DNA from: Sciscionella sediminilitoris
Lineage (GTDB): Bacteria > Actinomycetota > Actinomycetes > Mycobacteriales > Pseudonocardiaceae
Direction of reading: 5' to 3'
Assembly: GCF_000737195.2 (NCBI RefSeq)
Contig: NZ_JALM01000081.1
Location: 1 to 64,000, forward strand
Length of the DNA stretch: 64,000 nt
Both the position numbers and the translations under genes were made by a program. The number at the start of each line of letters is the position of its first letter. Position 1 is the first letter of the stretch. Shown piece after piece: positions 34,657 to 43,184 of this stretch. The notes below the pieces were generated by a model. That model saw nothing but the letters and a program-made list of their open reading frames with translations. It was not told the DNA's origin and searched no databases.

Positions 34657-36009
34657 TTATCGCGTGACTCTGCTGTGCGGACGCCTGCCGGGTGCGGCGA
34701 GCCCCGGGGTGTCCCGGCCGCGCAGCGAGGCCCCGGCGGTCTCGGGCATCGTGATCAGCGCAACGGCACCGAGCGCGCAGCCGGCCATCATGTAGAAGGC
34801 GGGGACGAGATTGTTCCCGGTGGATTCGATCAGGATTTCCGAGATCGGCGGTGCGGTGGCCGCGAGCGCTGCCGTGCAGATGTTGTAGGAGCCCGAGAGC
34901 CCGACGCACCGAATGTGGGCGGGCAGCAGGGCGGGGAAAGTCGCGCTGGTGTTTCCGAGCTGCAGCACGAAGAAGATCCCGAGAATCGCGAACGCGAGGA
35001 TGGCGAGAGCGAACCCGCGGGTCATGAGCCAGAACATCGGAACGGCCAGAACGAGCAGGCCACCGAAAGAGATCCACCAGCAGGGTTTGCGGCCGATCCG
35101 GTCGGAAAGGGAACCGGCAAGCGGAATGACGGCCAGCATGCACACCTGACCGATCAGCAGGATGCCGCTCGCCTGGCCGCTGCCGAAACCGACCGCGGTC
35201 TGGAAGTAGGTGGCCAGGTAACCGAGCAGGGTGTACTGCGTGATGTTCAGCGCCACGGCCAGCGCACCGATCCGCAACAGCGCCGGCCAATAGGCGAGCA
35301 CGGTGCGCAATCTCGCTGTTTCCCGTTGCCCGCCCTCGGCCGCGAGTTCCCGGAACACCGGGGTGTCGCGCACCCTGGAGCGCAGATAGAAGCCGATCAG
35401 CCCGAACGGCAGCGCGATCAGGAACGGGATGCGCCAGCCCCATTCGGTCATCGCGCCGGCACCGAGCAGCGCGTTGAGCGACAGGACGACCACCGAGGCC
35501 AGGACCAATCCGCACAGGGTGCCGAATTCGAGGAAACTCCCCCAGAAACCGCGTTTGCGGTCGGGGGCGTACTCGGCCATGAAGGTGGCCGCTCCGCCGT
35601 ACTCCCCGCCGGTGGAAAACCCTTGCACGACCCGGAGAAGGATCAGACCGGCCGGTGCCCAGACTCCGGCGGTCCGGTAGGTGGGCAGTATGCCGATCAG
35701 GAACGTGCCCACACACATCAGGATGATCGTGGCCGCCAGCACCCGGTTGCGGCCGATCCGGTCGCCGAGCATGCCGAACACGATCCCGCCGAGCGGCCGC
35801 AGCACGAACGACACCGCGAAGACCAGCAGGCTCGCGATCGTCGAGTACGCACCAGGGAAGAAGGCCTTGCCGACCTCGACCGCGACATACCCGTAGACGC
35901 CGTAGTCGTACCACTCACTCGCGTTGCCCAGCGCCGAGGCGATGACCACGCGGCGCCGGACGGCGGGTGTGGGTTCGTCGGATGCGGAGGCAGAGAGCTC
36001 GGGTCCCAT
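34657..36009 (-). CDS. MHS-family MFS transporter (metabolite:H+ symporter)
   Basis: A 450-residue 12-helix transporter of the ProP/KgtP/ShiA type (metabolite:H+ symporter family). Typical features are NASEWYDYGVYG in the first helix, GMLGDRIGRN after helix 2, and QGFSTGGEYGGA. Such proteins import organic acids, osmolytes or aromatic acids across the cytoplasmic membrane. It lies 40 bp after the racemase-like gene and 26 bp before the TetR gene and is the probable uptake system for this locus. The substrate is unknown; a dicarboxylate or hydroxy-aromatic acid is plausible. Confidence 0.88.
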   Translation of the reverse strand: MGPELSASASDEPTPAVRRRVVIASALGNASEWYDYGVYGYVAVEVGKAFFPGAYSTIASLLVFAVSFVLRPLGGIVFGMLGDRIGRNRVLAATIILMCVGTFLIGILPTYRTAGVWAPAGLILLRVVQGFSTGGEYGGAATFMAEYAPDRKRGFWGSFLEFGTLCGLVLASVVVLSLNALLGAGAMTEWGWRIPFLIALPFGLIGFYLRSRVRDTPVFRELAAEGGQRETARLRTVLAYWPALLRIGALAVALNITQYTLLGYLATYFQTAVGFGSGQASGILLIGQVCMLAVIPLAGSLSDRIGRKPCWWISFGGLLVLAVPMFWLMTRGFALAILAFAILGIFFVLQLGNTSATFPALLPAHIRCVGLSGSYNICTAALAATAPPISEILIESTGNNLVPAFYMMAGCALGAVALITMPETAGASLRGRDTPGLAAPGRRPHSRVTR

Positions 36010-36049
36010 GGGATCCTCCGGAGATCGGTCTCGTCGGGTTCCGGCCGCG

Positions 36050-36847
36050 CTAGGCGGAGGCCGGTTGGTCTGCCTGCTCGAAAAGCGCGCCGAGCCTGGA
36101 ATCGGTGTGCTGGACTCCGATCAGCCGGAGCGCGTGCCAGAGGGTGACCCCGGTGGCGGTCAGCACCGGTTTTCCGGCGCACAGCTCAAGATCCGTGAGA
36201 TGTACGGCGGTGTGCAGCGCCGTCTCCGGGATCAGCACGGCCTCCGCGGCCGGGCTGCTGCACCGGTTCACGATGTCCAGCAAGCGGGAACCGTCCCAGG
36301 ACGCGAGCTCGCGATCGGATCGGGCGTCCAGGTCGATCCGGTGGACGGTCTCGATACCGGCGTCGGCGAGGAACTCGATCAGCTCGTCGGTCACGATCGG
36401 GTGGTAGACCGAGCCCAGGCTGACGCGGGTGATCCCCAAGGCCGAAAGGGCGGCGACATAGGCGATCGAGGTGCTGGTTCCCGGTACACCCGCTGTTTCC
36501 TGGATGAGCTGCGCCTGCCGGCGTGCGCCCTCGAGCCCGTGCAGGAAACTTCCGCTCGAACAGGTCCAGCTCACCACGGAAGGCGAGGTGGCGCGGACCG
36601 AGCGGGCCGCGGCCTGCAGCCCGGCGGCATCGCCGAGCCCGCGCAGGATGTCGCGCTTGCCCGGAGCATCCAGCAGATGCGCCGTCTCGGTGCCTTCCGG
36701 CCAGGGAACGTAGCGAAGCCCGATCCGGATGGCGGGATCGATGCGCCGCGCCAGCGTGAAGTAGTCGTCTTCCCCGCTGCCCCGGGTGTCCGGATAGAGC
36801 AGGCCCAGCCGGATCGGATTGCCGTCCGCGTTAACTGTCTCGGTCAT
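36050..36847 (-). CDS. Maleate isomerase/arylmalonate decarboxylase-like (Asp/Glu racemase superfamily) protein
   Basis: A 265-residue protein of the Asp/Glu racemase superfamily, closest in pattern to maleate cis-trans isomerases and arylmalonate decarboxylases. The first active-site cysteine is present (C96 in WTCSSGS). At the second Cys position the usual SCTNLRT-like motif reads PETALHT, giving E208. A one-Cys enzyme should not act as a two-base racemase, so decarboxylation or another carbanion reaction is more likely. The downstream PVLTATGVTLWHALR is well conserved. It is the first gene of the minus-strand run and divergent from the LysR gene. The start is uncertain: 36847 (ATG) or 36874. 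Confidence 0.75.
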   Translation of the reverse strand: MTETVNADGNPIRLGLLYPDTRGSGEDDYFTLARRIDPAIRIGLRYVPWPEGTETAHLLDAPGKRDILRGLGDAAGLQAAARSVRATSPSVVSWTCSSGSFLHGLEGARRQAQLIQETAGVPGTSTSIAYVAALSALGITRVSLGSVYHPIVTDELIEFLADAGIETVHRIDLDARSDRELASWDGSRLLDIVNRCSSPAAEAVLIPETALHTAVHLTDLELCAGKPVLTATGVTLWHALRLIGVQHTDSRLGALFEQADQPASA

Positions 36848-36881
36848 GGGACATACTGTCTGCCCGGTAATCATTTACGTC

Positions 36882-36893
36882 AATTGAACAATT
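36882..36893. promoter_or_regulatory. Inverted repeat in the LysR/racemase divergent promoter
   Basis: AATTG-AA-CAATT is a perfect inverted repeat in the 74-bp gap between the divergent LysR and racemase-like genes, in an AT-rich patch. The position is where a LysR regulator would bind to control itself and the neighbour. Prediction from symmetry only. Confidence 0.4.
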
Positions 36894-36921
36894 TTGAAGA
36901 GATTCCTGTAGATTGGACTAA

Positions 36922-37827
36922 ATGATCGACTTGCGTCGCCTGCAGGTGCTCCGCGCGCTCGAGCAGTGTGGTGGCGTGACCGCCGCGGCCCGGGCGCTGC
37001 ACCTGACCCCGTCCGCGGTGTCCCAGCAACTCCGCGCGCTCGCCCAGGATCTCGGGGTCGAGCTGCTCATTCACGAAGGCCGGGGCGTCAAACTCACCCC
37101 GGCCGCTCACCTGGCGCTGCGGCACGCGCACGCGCTGTTCCGGCAGTGGGAGGAAGCCGCCGCGGACATCCGCAAACACGAGGCGGACCCGCTCGGCACC
37201 GTCCGGCTCTGCGGCTTTCCCAGTGCGCTCGCGGCTCTGCTGATCCCGGCCGTTTCGGCGTTGCGGGAGCGCAATCCCGCGATGCGGGTGCACCTGCGCG
37301 AGGCGGAGACACCGGAGTGTTTCGAGCTGCTGCTCAGCGAGGAGGCCGATCTCGCGGTGATCGTCCCGAATGCCGACAGCCCCACCTGGGACGACCCGCG
37401 GTTCGACCAGAGCCCGCTGTTCGACGATGTCATCGACCTGGTGGTGCCGCACGATCATCACCTGGCGGGCCGCGCTTCGGTGAACCTGAGCGAGGCGGCA
37501 TCGGAGACCTGGATCATGCCCGAACCCGCCAGCACCGAACAGCACGCGCTCGCCCTCAGCGGGTGCACCGCCGCCGGTTTCCGGCCGCGGATCGCGCACT
37601 ACGCCACCGACTGGAACAGCGTCCTCGGTCTCGTCGAAGCGGGGTACGGTGTCTATCTCCTGCCCCGGCTGGTGCGGATCCCCGAATCGGCGAGGATCCG
37701 CCGATTGCCGCTCTCCGGTCAGCCCCGCCCCATCCGCCGCGTGCTGCTGGCCACCCGGAAAGGCCAGGGACAGCACCTCGGCGAGATCGGGCAGGCGCTG
37801 CACGAGGTCGCCGCCGCGGGCGGCTGA
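36922..37827 (+). CDS. LysR-family transcriptional regulator
   Basis: A 301-residue LysR-type regulator: N-terminal winged HTH (LRALEQCGGVTAAARALHLT, then PSAVSQQLRAL) and a C-terminal periplasmic-binding-like effector domain from about residue 90. It is transcribed away from the racemase-like gene across a 74-bp gap with an inverted repeat, the classical arrangement for LysR control of a divergent catabolic operon. The effector is probably the imported acid. It ends 6 bp from the convergent stop of the DUF336 gene. Confidence 0.9.
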   Translation: MIDLRRLQVLRALEQCGGVTAAARALHLTPSAVSQQLRALAQDLGVELLIHEGRGVKLTPAAHLALRHAHALFRQWEEAAADIRKHEADPLGTVRLCGFPSALAALLIPAVSALRERNPAMRVHLREAETPECFELLLSEEADLAVIVPNADSPTWDDPRFDQSPLFDDVIDLVVPHDHHLAGRASVNLSEAASETWIMPEPASTEQHALALSGCTAAGFRPRIAHYATDWNSVLGLVEAGYGVYLLPRLVRIPESARIRRLPLSGQPRPIRRVLLATRKGQGQHLGEIGQALHEVAAAGG

Positions 37828-37833
37828 ACCGCG

Positions 37834-38247
37834 CTACCTGCCGCGGAAGGCGGCGAGCCCGGCCTCGGCGACCGCGGTGTCCTGTTCGACCGAGCCCGCG
37901 CTGACCCCGATCGCGCCGATCGGCCCGCCGCGCTGCTTGGCCAGTGGGATCCCGCCGCCGAAGATGACCAGTCCGTCATTGGTGTGCTCGATGCCGTACA
38001 GCGGGGCGCCGGGTGCCGCGGCGGCGCCCAGCTCGGCGGTGGTCATCCGGAAATAGGCCGCCGAGCGTGCTTTGCGCATCGCGATGTCGATGCTGCCGAG
38101 GATCGCGCCGTCCTGGCGGGCGAAGGCCACCAGATGGCCCGCCTCGTCCACGATCGCCACGTTCATCGGCTGCCCGATCTCGTCGGCCTTGGCCAGTGCG
38201 CCGTCCAGGGCGCGCTGTGCGTCGGCGAGGGAGAGTTTCGCGGTCAC
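37834..38247 (-). CDS. DUF336 (GlcG/HbpS, PduO C-terminal-like) protein
   Basis: A 137-residue protein of the GlcG/HbpS/DUF336 family (IVDEAGHLVAFARQDGA, then GGGIPL). This fold forms the C-terminal half of PduO, the cobalamin adenosyltransferase of propanediol loci, and also occurs as haem- or corrinoid-binding stand-alone proteins. It is the last gene of the diol dehydratase operon and overlaps the reactivase small subunit by 4 nt (GTGA). AAAGGAG precedes its GTG. A role in cobalamin or haem handling for the dehydratase is likely, but no adenosyltransferase domain is fused here. Confidence 0.8.
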   Translation of the reverse strand: MTAKLSLADAQRALDGALAKADEIGQPMNVAIVDEAGHLVAFARQDGAILGSIDIAMRKARSAAYFRMTTAELGAAAAPGAPLYGIEHTNDGLVIFGGGIPLAKQRGGPIGAIGVSAGSVEQDTAVAEAGLAAFRGR

Positions 38248-38576
38248 CGGTGCTGCTCCTTTCGCTTCAACGGGATCCCCACCACCAGGCGGGCGGCGTT
38301 GTGACCGAGCAGCCGGGCGTGCTCGGCGGTCTCCAGCGCGACCGGTGCCCGGCCGGTCAGCTTCGCGTGCTGGGCGCAGATCCGCCCATGGGCGTCCACG
38401 CCGATTCCGATGTCCACTGTGGACGCCGCCGCGGCACCCTCGGCGAGTTCGGCCGCCGCTCCGTGGTGCGACTCCACGAGGAACGGCACACCTTCCTCCT
38501 CCAGACCGGCGGCCACCTCGCGCAGGCATTCGGGCGGCGCGTCGTGCTGCCAGACCAGCACCGCGGGCCGGGTCAC
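38244..38576 (-). CDS. pduH: Diol/glycerol dehydratase reactivase, small subunit
   Basis: A 110-residue protein of the PduH/DdrB family (IGIGVDAHGRICAQHAKL). With the large subunit it forms the chaperone-like factor that swaps damaged cobalamin out of inactivated diol or glycerol dehydratase. Its start overlaps the end of the large-subunit gene by 4 nt (ATGA) and its stop overlaps the next start, indicating tight coupling. Length is normal for the family. Confidence 0.85.
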   Translation of the reverse strand: MTRPAVLVWQHDAPPECLREVAAGLEEEGVPFLVESHHGAAAELAEGAAAASTVDIGIGVDAHGRICAQHAKLTGRAPVALETAEHARLLGHNAARLVVGIPLKRKEQHR

Positions 38577-40396
38577 CGGGCGGCCTCGGCAGGGCGGGCC
38601 GCGTGCGCGGTGACCAGCCCGGTGGCCACCGCGTTGCGCGGCCCCTGGCTGGCGCGCACATTTCCGGTGCCGCAGACGATCCCGTAGGGCGCGAGCGCCT
38701 CGGCGATCATGTCCGGGATCTCGAAGTCCAGCGCCGAACCGCCGAGCACCACGACGAAACCGAGACCGCGCAGATCACCGCCCGGTGCGATCCGTTCGAG
38801 CGCGCGGACCGCGTTCACCACGAACACCCGGTGTTTCGCCGAACGCCGCACGGTGCGGATCTTCTCCACCGGATGCCGGGCAGGGACCGGGAGGAAGCCG
38901 TGCTCGCCGAGCACCACGACCCGGGCGAAGCACTCGGCGGGCAACGGTTCATCGCGGAACCGGACGGTGCCGTCCTCCATGCGCAACTGGAAGAAACTCT
39001 CCGCCTTCGCCAGCGGATGCTGCTTGAGCTGCTCGGCCAGTTCGGTGTCGTCCAGTCCGAGCTCGGCGTCGATGAGTTTGGTGACCAGATCACCGGCACC
39101 GGCCAGATGCACCGAATGCACCTGTTCGGCGGCCAGCGCGGCGTCGGTGGAACCGCCACCGAGGTCCAGTACCGCGAGCGGGCGGTCGGTGCCCGGCGTG
39201 GTCAGCGCGCCGAGCACGGCCATGTCCGCCTCCACCCCACCGACGCGCACCTCGACACCGAGACCGCGGCGCAGTTCCTCGGCGAGCAGCGCCATCGGGC
39301 CCTGGCTGGTGCGCACCATCGCCGCGAGCGCCACCGCGTTCTCCAGCGCGAACTCACCCGCCAGTCCGCCGGTCACCCGCTGCGGAACGAAGGTGTCCAC
39401 GGCGAGCACATCCCGGATACGGACCTCGCCGACCGGGGAGGCGGTCAGCTCGGACATGGTGTCCCGAACCTGGGAGAGCATTCCGCCCGCATGAGTCCCC
39501 GGCTCGCCGTGCGCATCGATCAGCGGTGCGATACCGCGCACCGTCGCCATCACGGCCCCGGCGCCCTCGGCCACCCCGACCGTGCGCCGTCCCCGTTCAC
39601 CGTGCAGTGTCAGGCTTCCGGCGGGAATGCGGCGATCGGTGACGTCCCCGGCCGGGGTCCGCACGACCACCGCGGAACGGTTGCCGACGAGTGCGCGTGC
39701 CACCGGGGCGATCATCCTGGTCCGCTCCGCGTCCAACTCGAAAACGGTGGCGATGCCATAGGAGTTGGACAGCGTGCGGATGGTATGGCCCGGTTCGGCC
39801 ACCTCGACCGCCGCCCGCATGCCGAGCGGCACCTTCTCGATCAGGGTGACCTCGTCCACCACCGGGATCGGCCGGTCGAGCCGGTTCACGATCAGGTTCG
39901 CGTCGTCGGCGCACACCACGGCAGCGGTGACCACCACACCGCGCGCGGTGGCGGCGTTGATGCCCGCCGCGGCGTCCTCGAAATCGATGCCCGCGCCGAT
40001 GACACAGACCACCTCCTCCCCCGCCGCGCGGCCGGGCAGCTCCGCGAAAGCCACGCAGGTGCCCGCCCCGAGGCCCGCACCGCCGGGGGTGTCCGGATTG
40101 TGCCCGATCATCGTGGACTCGGTGATCACCGTTTCGGTGATCGTCTCCATGGCCAGCCCGCTGATCACCGGGGTCGCCTCGTTCACCAGAACCGCCGCGA
40201 GTTCGTCCATTCCGCGGCCCGCCTCGGTCAGCGCGGCGCGAATCGCGCGCTCGGCACCGTGCAGGTTCTCGGTGGTGCCCTTCACCCCGGTGGTGCGCGC
40301 CAGGGCCGAACCGAGGTAAACCGGTGACCCCGCATCGAGTTCGGCCACACAGGCCTCGGTGGTCGAGTTGCCGATGTCCACCCCGACGACGAGCAT
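38573..40396 (-). CDS. pduG: Diol/glycerol dehydratase reactivase, large subunit (ATPase)
   Basis: A 607-residue DdrA/PduG/DhaF-type reactivating factor with the actin/Hsp70-like ATPase fold. It starts with the phosphate-binding VVGVDIGNSTTEACVAEL, and a second phosphate motif is AVLDLGGGSTDAAL. It drives ATP-dependent release of inactive cobalamin from the dehydratase. It lies 4 bp after the medium-subunit gene and overlaps the small reactivase subunit. Length matches the family (about 605-610). Confidence 0.92.
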   Translation of the reverse strand: MLVVGVDIGNSTTEACVAELDAGSPVYLGSALARTTGVKGTTENLHGAERAIRAALTEAGRGMDELAAVLVNEATPVISGLAMETITETVITESTMIGHNPDTPGGAGLGAGTCVAFAELPGRAAGEEVVCVIGAGIDFEDAAAGINAATARGVVVTAAVVCADDANLIVNRLDRPIPVVDEVTLIEKVPLGMRAAVEVAEPGHTIRTLSNSYGIATVFELDAERTRMIAPVARALVGNRSAVVVRTPAGDVTDRRIPAGSLTLHGERGRRTVGVAEGAGAVMATVRGIAPLIDAHGEPGTHAGGMLSQVRDTMSELTASPVGEVRIRDVLAVDTFVPQRVTGGLAGEFALENAVALAAMVRTSQGPMALLAEELRRGLGVEVRVGGVEADMAVLGALTTPGTDRPLAVLDLGGGSTDAALAAEQVHSVHLAGAGDLVTKLIDAELGLDDTELAEQLKQHPLAKAESFFQLRMEDGTVRFRDEPLPAECFARVVVLGEHGFLPVPARHPVEKIRTVRRSAKHRVFVVNAVRALERIAPGGDLRGLGFVVVLGGSALDFEIPDMIAEALAPYGIVCGTGNVRASQGPRNAVATGLVTAHAARPAEAAR

Positions 40397-40400
40397 CGGC

Positions 40401-40970
40401 TCACCCCGCGTCGGCCAGCGAGATGGCCACCTCTAGCTCGACCGGTTCCGCGCGCGGCGTGACGAACTCGGTTTCCTTGATGTGCAGCAGCGCCGCCTTG
40501 GCCTGCCAGCGCGGCCGGGCCATGTAGTCGTTGCGCGCCGGGACCGGCTCCGGTGACTCCCCTTTCGCGTAGCGCGCGGCGTTGCGGCCGACTTTGCGGA
40601 AGGTCTCCAGATCCAGCAGCGGCGCCTGCGGGAAAAGCTCCAGATTGGACAGCTTCAGCAGCTCTTTCTGGTGGATCATGGTCGTGCCACGGGAAAGGAC
40701 GCCGACACCGATACCCGAACCGGAATACCGCGCCGCGGTGTGCGCGATCACCGCGAGATCGGAGCCGCTGCGATAGCGGATCACCCGGGCGCGCATGCCC
40801 TGTTCCTCGATACCCGCGAGCAGTTCGCGCAACACCTCGGCATGCGGCAGCTCGACGATGGTCTTGCTGAAAAACGCCCCGAACGCGGGCGAAATCCCGA
40901 TCACCACCTCATCGGAGTGCCGCCCCGGCGTGGCGGGCCCGAGTTCGGTCAGGGAAAGCGTGCGGCCCAT
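40401..40970 (-). CDS. pduD: Propanediol/glycerol dehydratase medium (beta) subunit
   Basis: A 189-residue beta subunit of adenosylcobalamin-dependent diol or glycerol dehydratase, with the conserved EVVIGISPAFG and GIGVGVLSRGTTMIHQK segments. It shares the cobalamin contact surface with the large subunit. It lacks the N-terminal extension that targets PduD of enteric bacteria to microcompartments, in line with the absence of shell genes here. It begins directly after the large-subunit stop with no gap. Confidence 0.92.
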   Translation of the reverse strand: MGRTLSLTELGPATPGRHSDEVVIGISPAFGAFFSKTIVELPHAEVLRELLAGIEEQGMRARVIRYRSGSDLAVIAHTAARYSGSGIGVGVLSRGTTMIHQKELLKLSNLELFPQAPLLDLETFRKVGRNAARYAKGESPEPVPARNDYMARPRWQAKAALLHIKETEFVTPRAEPVELEVAISLADAG

Positions 40971-42650
40971 TCAGCTCACCTCTTCCTCGGGATTGCTCGC
41001 GCTGACCACGTGACGCAGTCGCTTCATCTCTTCCCAGCGCTGCCCGCTCGGCCGGTACCCGGTGCCCGGTCCGGCGTAATCGTTGGCGTCGTTGACCGCG
41101 GACAGCGTTTCCATCTCCGGGGTCAGGATCGCCGAGGTGTGCAGCAGATCCCCGGAAATCCGCTGGCGCAGTACGGTCAGCAGCGATTCGGCGATCTCGG
41201 TGAAGCCGCCCGCTTCGAGCCCCTTGACGATGTCCAGCCCGGTGATGCCGCGGTCCAGTACCGACTGCGCCGCCTTGAGATCCTCCAGCACATCCCGCAG
41301 CGGCAGTTCCTGGCTGCCGTGCGCATAGGTGACCGCCTCGATCTCCTTGTCGGTGACCGGCGGCAGTTCCAGATGCGCGAACACGGCCTGCAGTGCCCGC
41401 GCGGCATGGGCGCGCGCGGCGAGGATCCGCTCCTCCGGGACGTGCCGCAGCGCGCCGTCCACCTGCAGATCGCGCTGGATGGTGTTCCAGTCGTCGTAGT
41501 CCTCCGGATCGAGGTTCGACCCGGCGAACATGTTGTCGTAGTTCGGCACCCCGGAATATCCGGAGCAGACGAAATCGGTGCCGGGCAACAACTGTGGCAG
41601 CAGCCGCGCGGTGCGGCGCATGTCCGAATGGGAGAAGGACTGATCGTTGCCCGAGGCACATTCCAGATCCACGGTGCTCGCGATGAGGTTCTCCGCGAGC
41701 ACCGCGCGGATGCCCGCCGGTACCGCGCCGGGTACGCCGATACAGCTGATCGAACCGTTCTGCAGCCCCTGCACCCCGGCACCCTTGGTGACCAGGATGC
41801 AGCGGATTTCGAGGTACAGCATGGACTTTCCCTCGGCGTTGCCCATCTGCACCTCGGAACCGGTCCCGGAGGTGAACCGCATCTTGATCCCGCGCGAGGC
41901 ATAGGCGGAAGCCAGGAACGCCTTCGACCACGGCGTGTCGTCCCCGTCGCAGAAGACCGGTTCGGTGCCGTAGACCGAGATCGTCTCGGCGTATCCGGTG
42001 ATGCCGCGCATGCCGAGTTCGAGCTCGGTGGCCTCCTCCAGTGCGCACTGGGTCAGCACACCCGGCCGGGCGGCCTGCGCCCCGACCTGGAGCGCGATCG
42101 CCGCGAGCGGAGCGTAGCGCACCACGCCCAGGGTGGTCTCCAGTTCCCGGAAGCCGCGCAGCGCGGCCTCGGCGGCGTCCGCGGCGATCTGCACCGGGTT
42201 GTCCCGCGCGCTGGTGGAATGCGCCTGATTGGACGGTGTGCGCCGGGCACGCATCTTCTGCAGCGCCATCATCATCTCGACCACGTTCATCGTCTTGACC
42301 ACGGCGAGCAGCTTCGCCGGGGTCAGCCCGCGCACCACGGCGAGCACCGCCTGGCGCGAGACCGTGGCATCGATCAGCAGGTGCGCGATGTGCTCGGCAC
42401 TGTGCGCCATCGCCTCCGGCGCGATATCGGCGTCGATCGCGTGATCGGCGATGAACTGGTCGATGAAATCGAACTCCGCGCGTGGCTTTCCGTCCATCTC
42501 CACGACGGTCCCCTGCTCGACCCGGATACCCGGTTCCGGATCGTACGGGCTGTCCATCGCGACCATGCCGACTTCGGGCCATTCCTCGACGAAACCGTCC
42601 AGATTCACCGGTTTCGCCTCGAGTATCTCGGTGCGCTTCGAATGCCTCAC
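40971..42650 (-). CDS. pduC: Propanediol/glycerol dehydratase large (alpha) subunit
   Basis: A 559-residue catalytic subunit that closely follows PduC throughout: NVVEMMMALQKMRARRTPSN, SVYGTEPVF, CDGDDTPWSKAF, GSEVQMGNAEGKSMLYLE, HSDMRRTARLL and FAGSNLDPEDYDDW. The substrate-binding TIM barrel and active-site His of the QAH segment are retained. The enzyme converts 1,2-diols or glycerol to aldehydes by a 5'-deoxyadenosyl radical mechanism. Diol and glycerol preference cannot be told apart by eye. It sits between the small and medium subunit genes. The aldehyde is probably oxidised by the dehydrogenase at 44826. Confidence 0.96.
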   Translation of the reverse strand: MRHSKRTEILEAKPVNLDGFVEEWPEVGMVAMDSPYDPEPGIRVEQGTVVEMDGKPRAEFDFIDQFIADHAIDADIAPEAMAHSAEHIAHLLIDATVSRQAVLAVVRGLTPAKLLAVVKTMNVVEMMMALQKMRARRTPSNQAHSTSARDNPVQIAADAAEAALRGFRELETTLGVVRYAPLAAIALQVGAQAARPGVLTQCALEEATELELGMRGITGYAETISVYGTEPVFCDGDDTPWSKAFLASAYASRGIKMRFTSGTGSEVQMGNAEGKSMLYLEIRCILVTKGAGVQGLQNGSISCIGVPGAVPAGIRAVLAENLIASTVDLECASGNDQSFSHSDMRRTARLLPQLLPGTDFVCSGYSGVPNYDNMFAGSNLDPEDYDDWNTIQRDLQVDGALRHVPEERILAARAHAARALQAVFAHLELPPVTDKEIEAVTYAHGSQELPLRDVLEDLKAAQSVLDRGITGLDIVKGLEAGGFTEIAESLLTVLRQRISGDLLHTSAILTPEMETLSAVNDANDYAGPGTGYRPSGQRWEEMKRLRHVVSASNPEEEVS

Positions 42651-42662
42651 GTCGTCCTCCGC

Positions 42663-43079
42663 TCAGCCGGCCAGAATGTCGCGGCGCTCGTACACTTCCG
42701 CCGCCTCTCGCACCAGTTCCGCACAACCCGGCGCGGTGTACTCGCGGTCGAGCTGCTCGGCGATCTCGAGCAGCCGCTGCTTGGTCGATGCCCACGGGCG
42801 CAGGGCGTTGTAGATCTCCAGCACGGTCTGGTCCGGGACCCTGGTCAGTTCCGCGGCGCGGGCGAAATTCTCGCCGAGCTGACGACGGCCGGAGCCGTCG
42901 GCGATCTCGGCCTGCAGGCGCAGGGTTTCCGGGGCGATCCGCAGATCCTCCGGTCCCACCTCGCCGTCGAGCACCGCCTGCATGGTGATGTCCTCGATGC
43001 GTTTGCCGGTCGGGGTGCGCAACAGTTCGGGCCGGCGTGCCGCCAGCGGGTAGTCGAGTGCCGGGTCGAGTTCGGCCAT
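42663..43079 (-). CDS. pduE: Propanediol/glycerol dehydratase small (gamma) subunit
   Basis: A 138-residue gamma subunit (LDYPLAARRPELLRTPTGK, then ITMQAVLDGEVGPEDLRI) of the B12-dependent dehydratase. It is the first gene of the operon, giving the order small-large-medium instead of the enteric large-medium-small. The ATG at 43079 is chosen because the conserved N-terminus starts there; the frame continues upstream to 43157 through the operator, which argues against a longer protein. A tandem TGCAACGT operator ends 58 bp upstream. Confidence 0.92.
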   Translation of the reverse strand: MAELDPALDYPLAARRPELLRTPTGKRIEDITMQAVLDGEVGPEDLRIAPETLRLQAEIADGSGRRQLGENFARAAELTRVPDQTVLEIYNALRPWASTKQRLLEIAEQLDREYTAPGCAELVREAAEVYERRDILAG

Positions 43080-43137
43080 GGCGCATCCTGCCTTTCTCGG
43101 GACTGCGGTCGAGGCAGCAGGAACGCTACGAACTCCC

Positions 43138-43156
43138 ACGTTGCAGCGACGTTGCA
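43138..43156 (-). promoter_or_regulatory. Tandem TGCAACGT operator of the dehydratase operon
   Basis: On the minus strand this reads TGCAACGT-CGC-TGCAACGT, two direct 8-mers with 11-bp period, ending 58 bp before the start of the small-subunit gene. The same element lies before the aldehyde dehydrogenase at almost the same distance. The likely binder is the GAF/winged-helix regulator encoded between them. Confidence 0.7.
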
Positions 43157-43184
43157 CCGGCGCCGCGCCGTACGGGCCGTTCGA

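Noticed and set aside
43080-43184. Cobalamin riboswitch before the B12-dependent dehydratase operon
   Set aside because: Only 105 bp is free, I see no B12 box, and the space is taken by the TGCAACGT operator.
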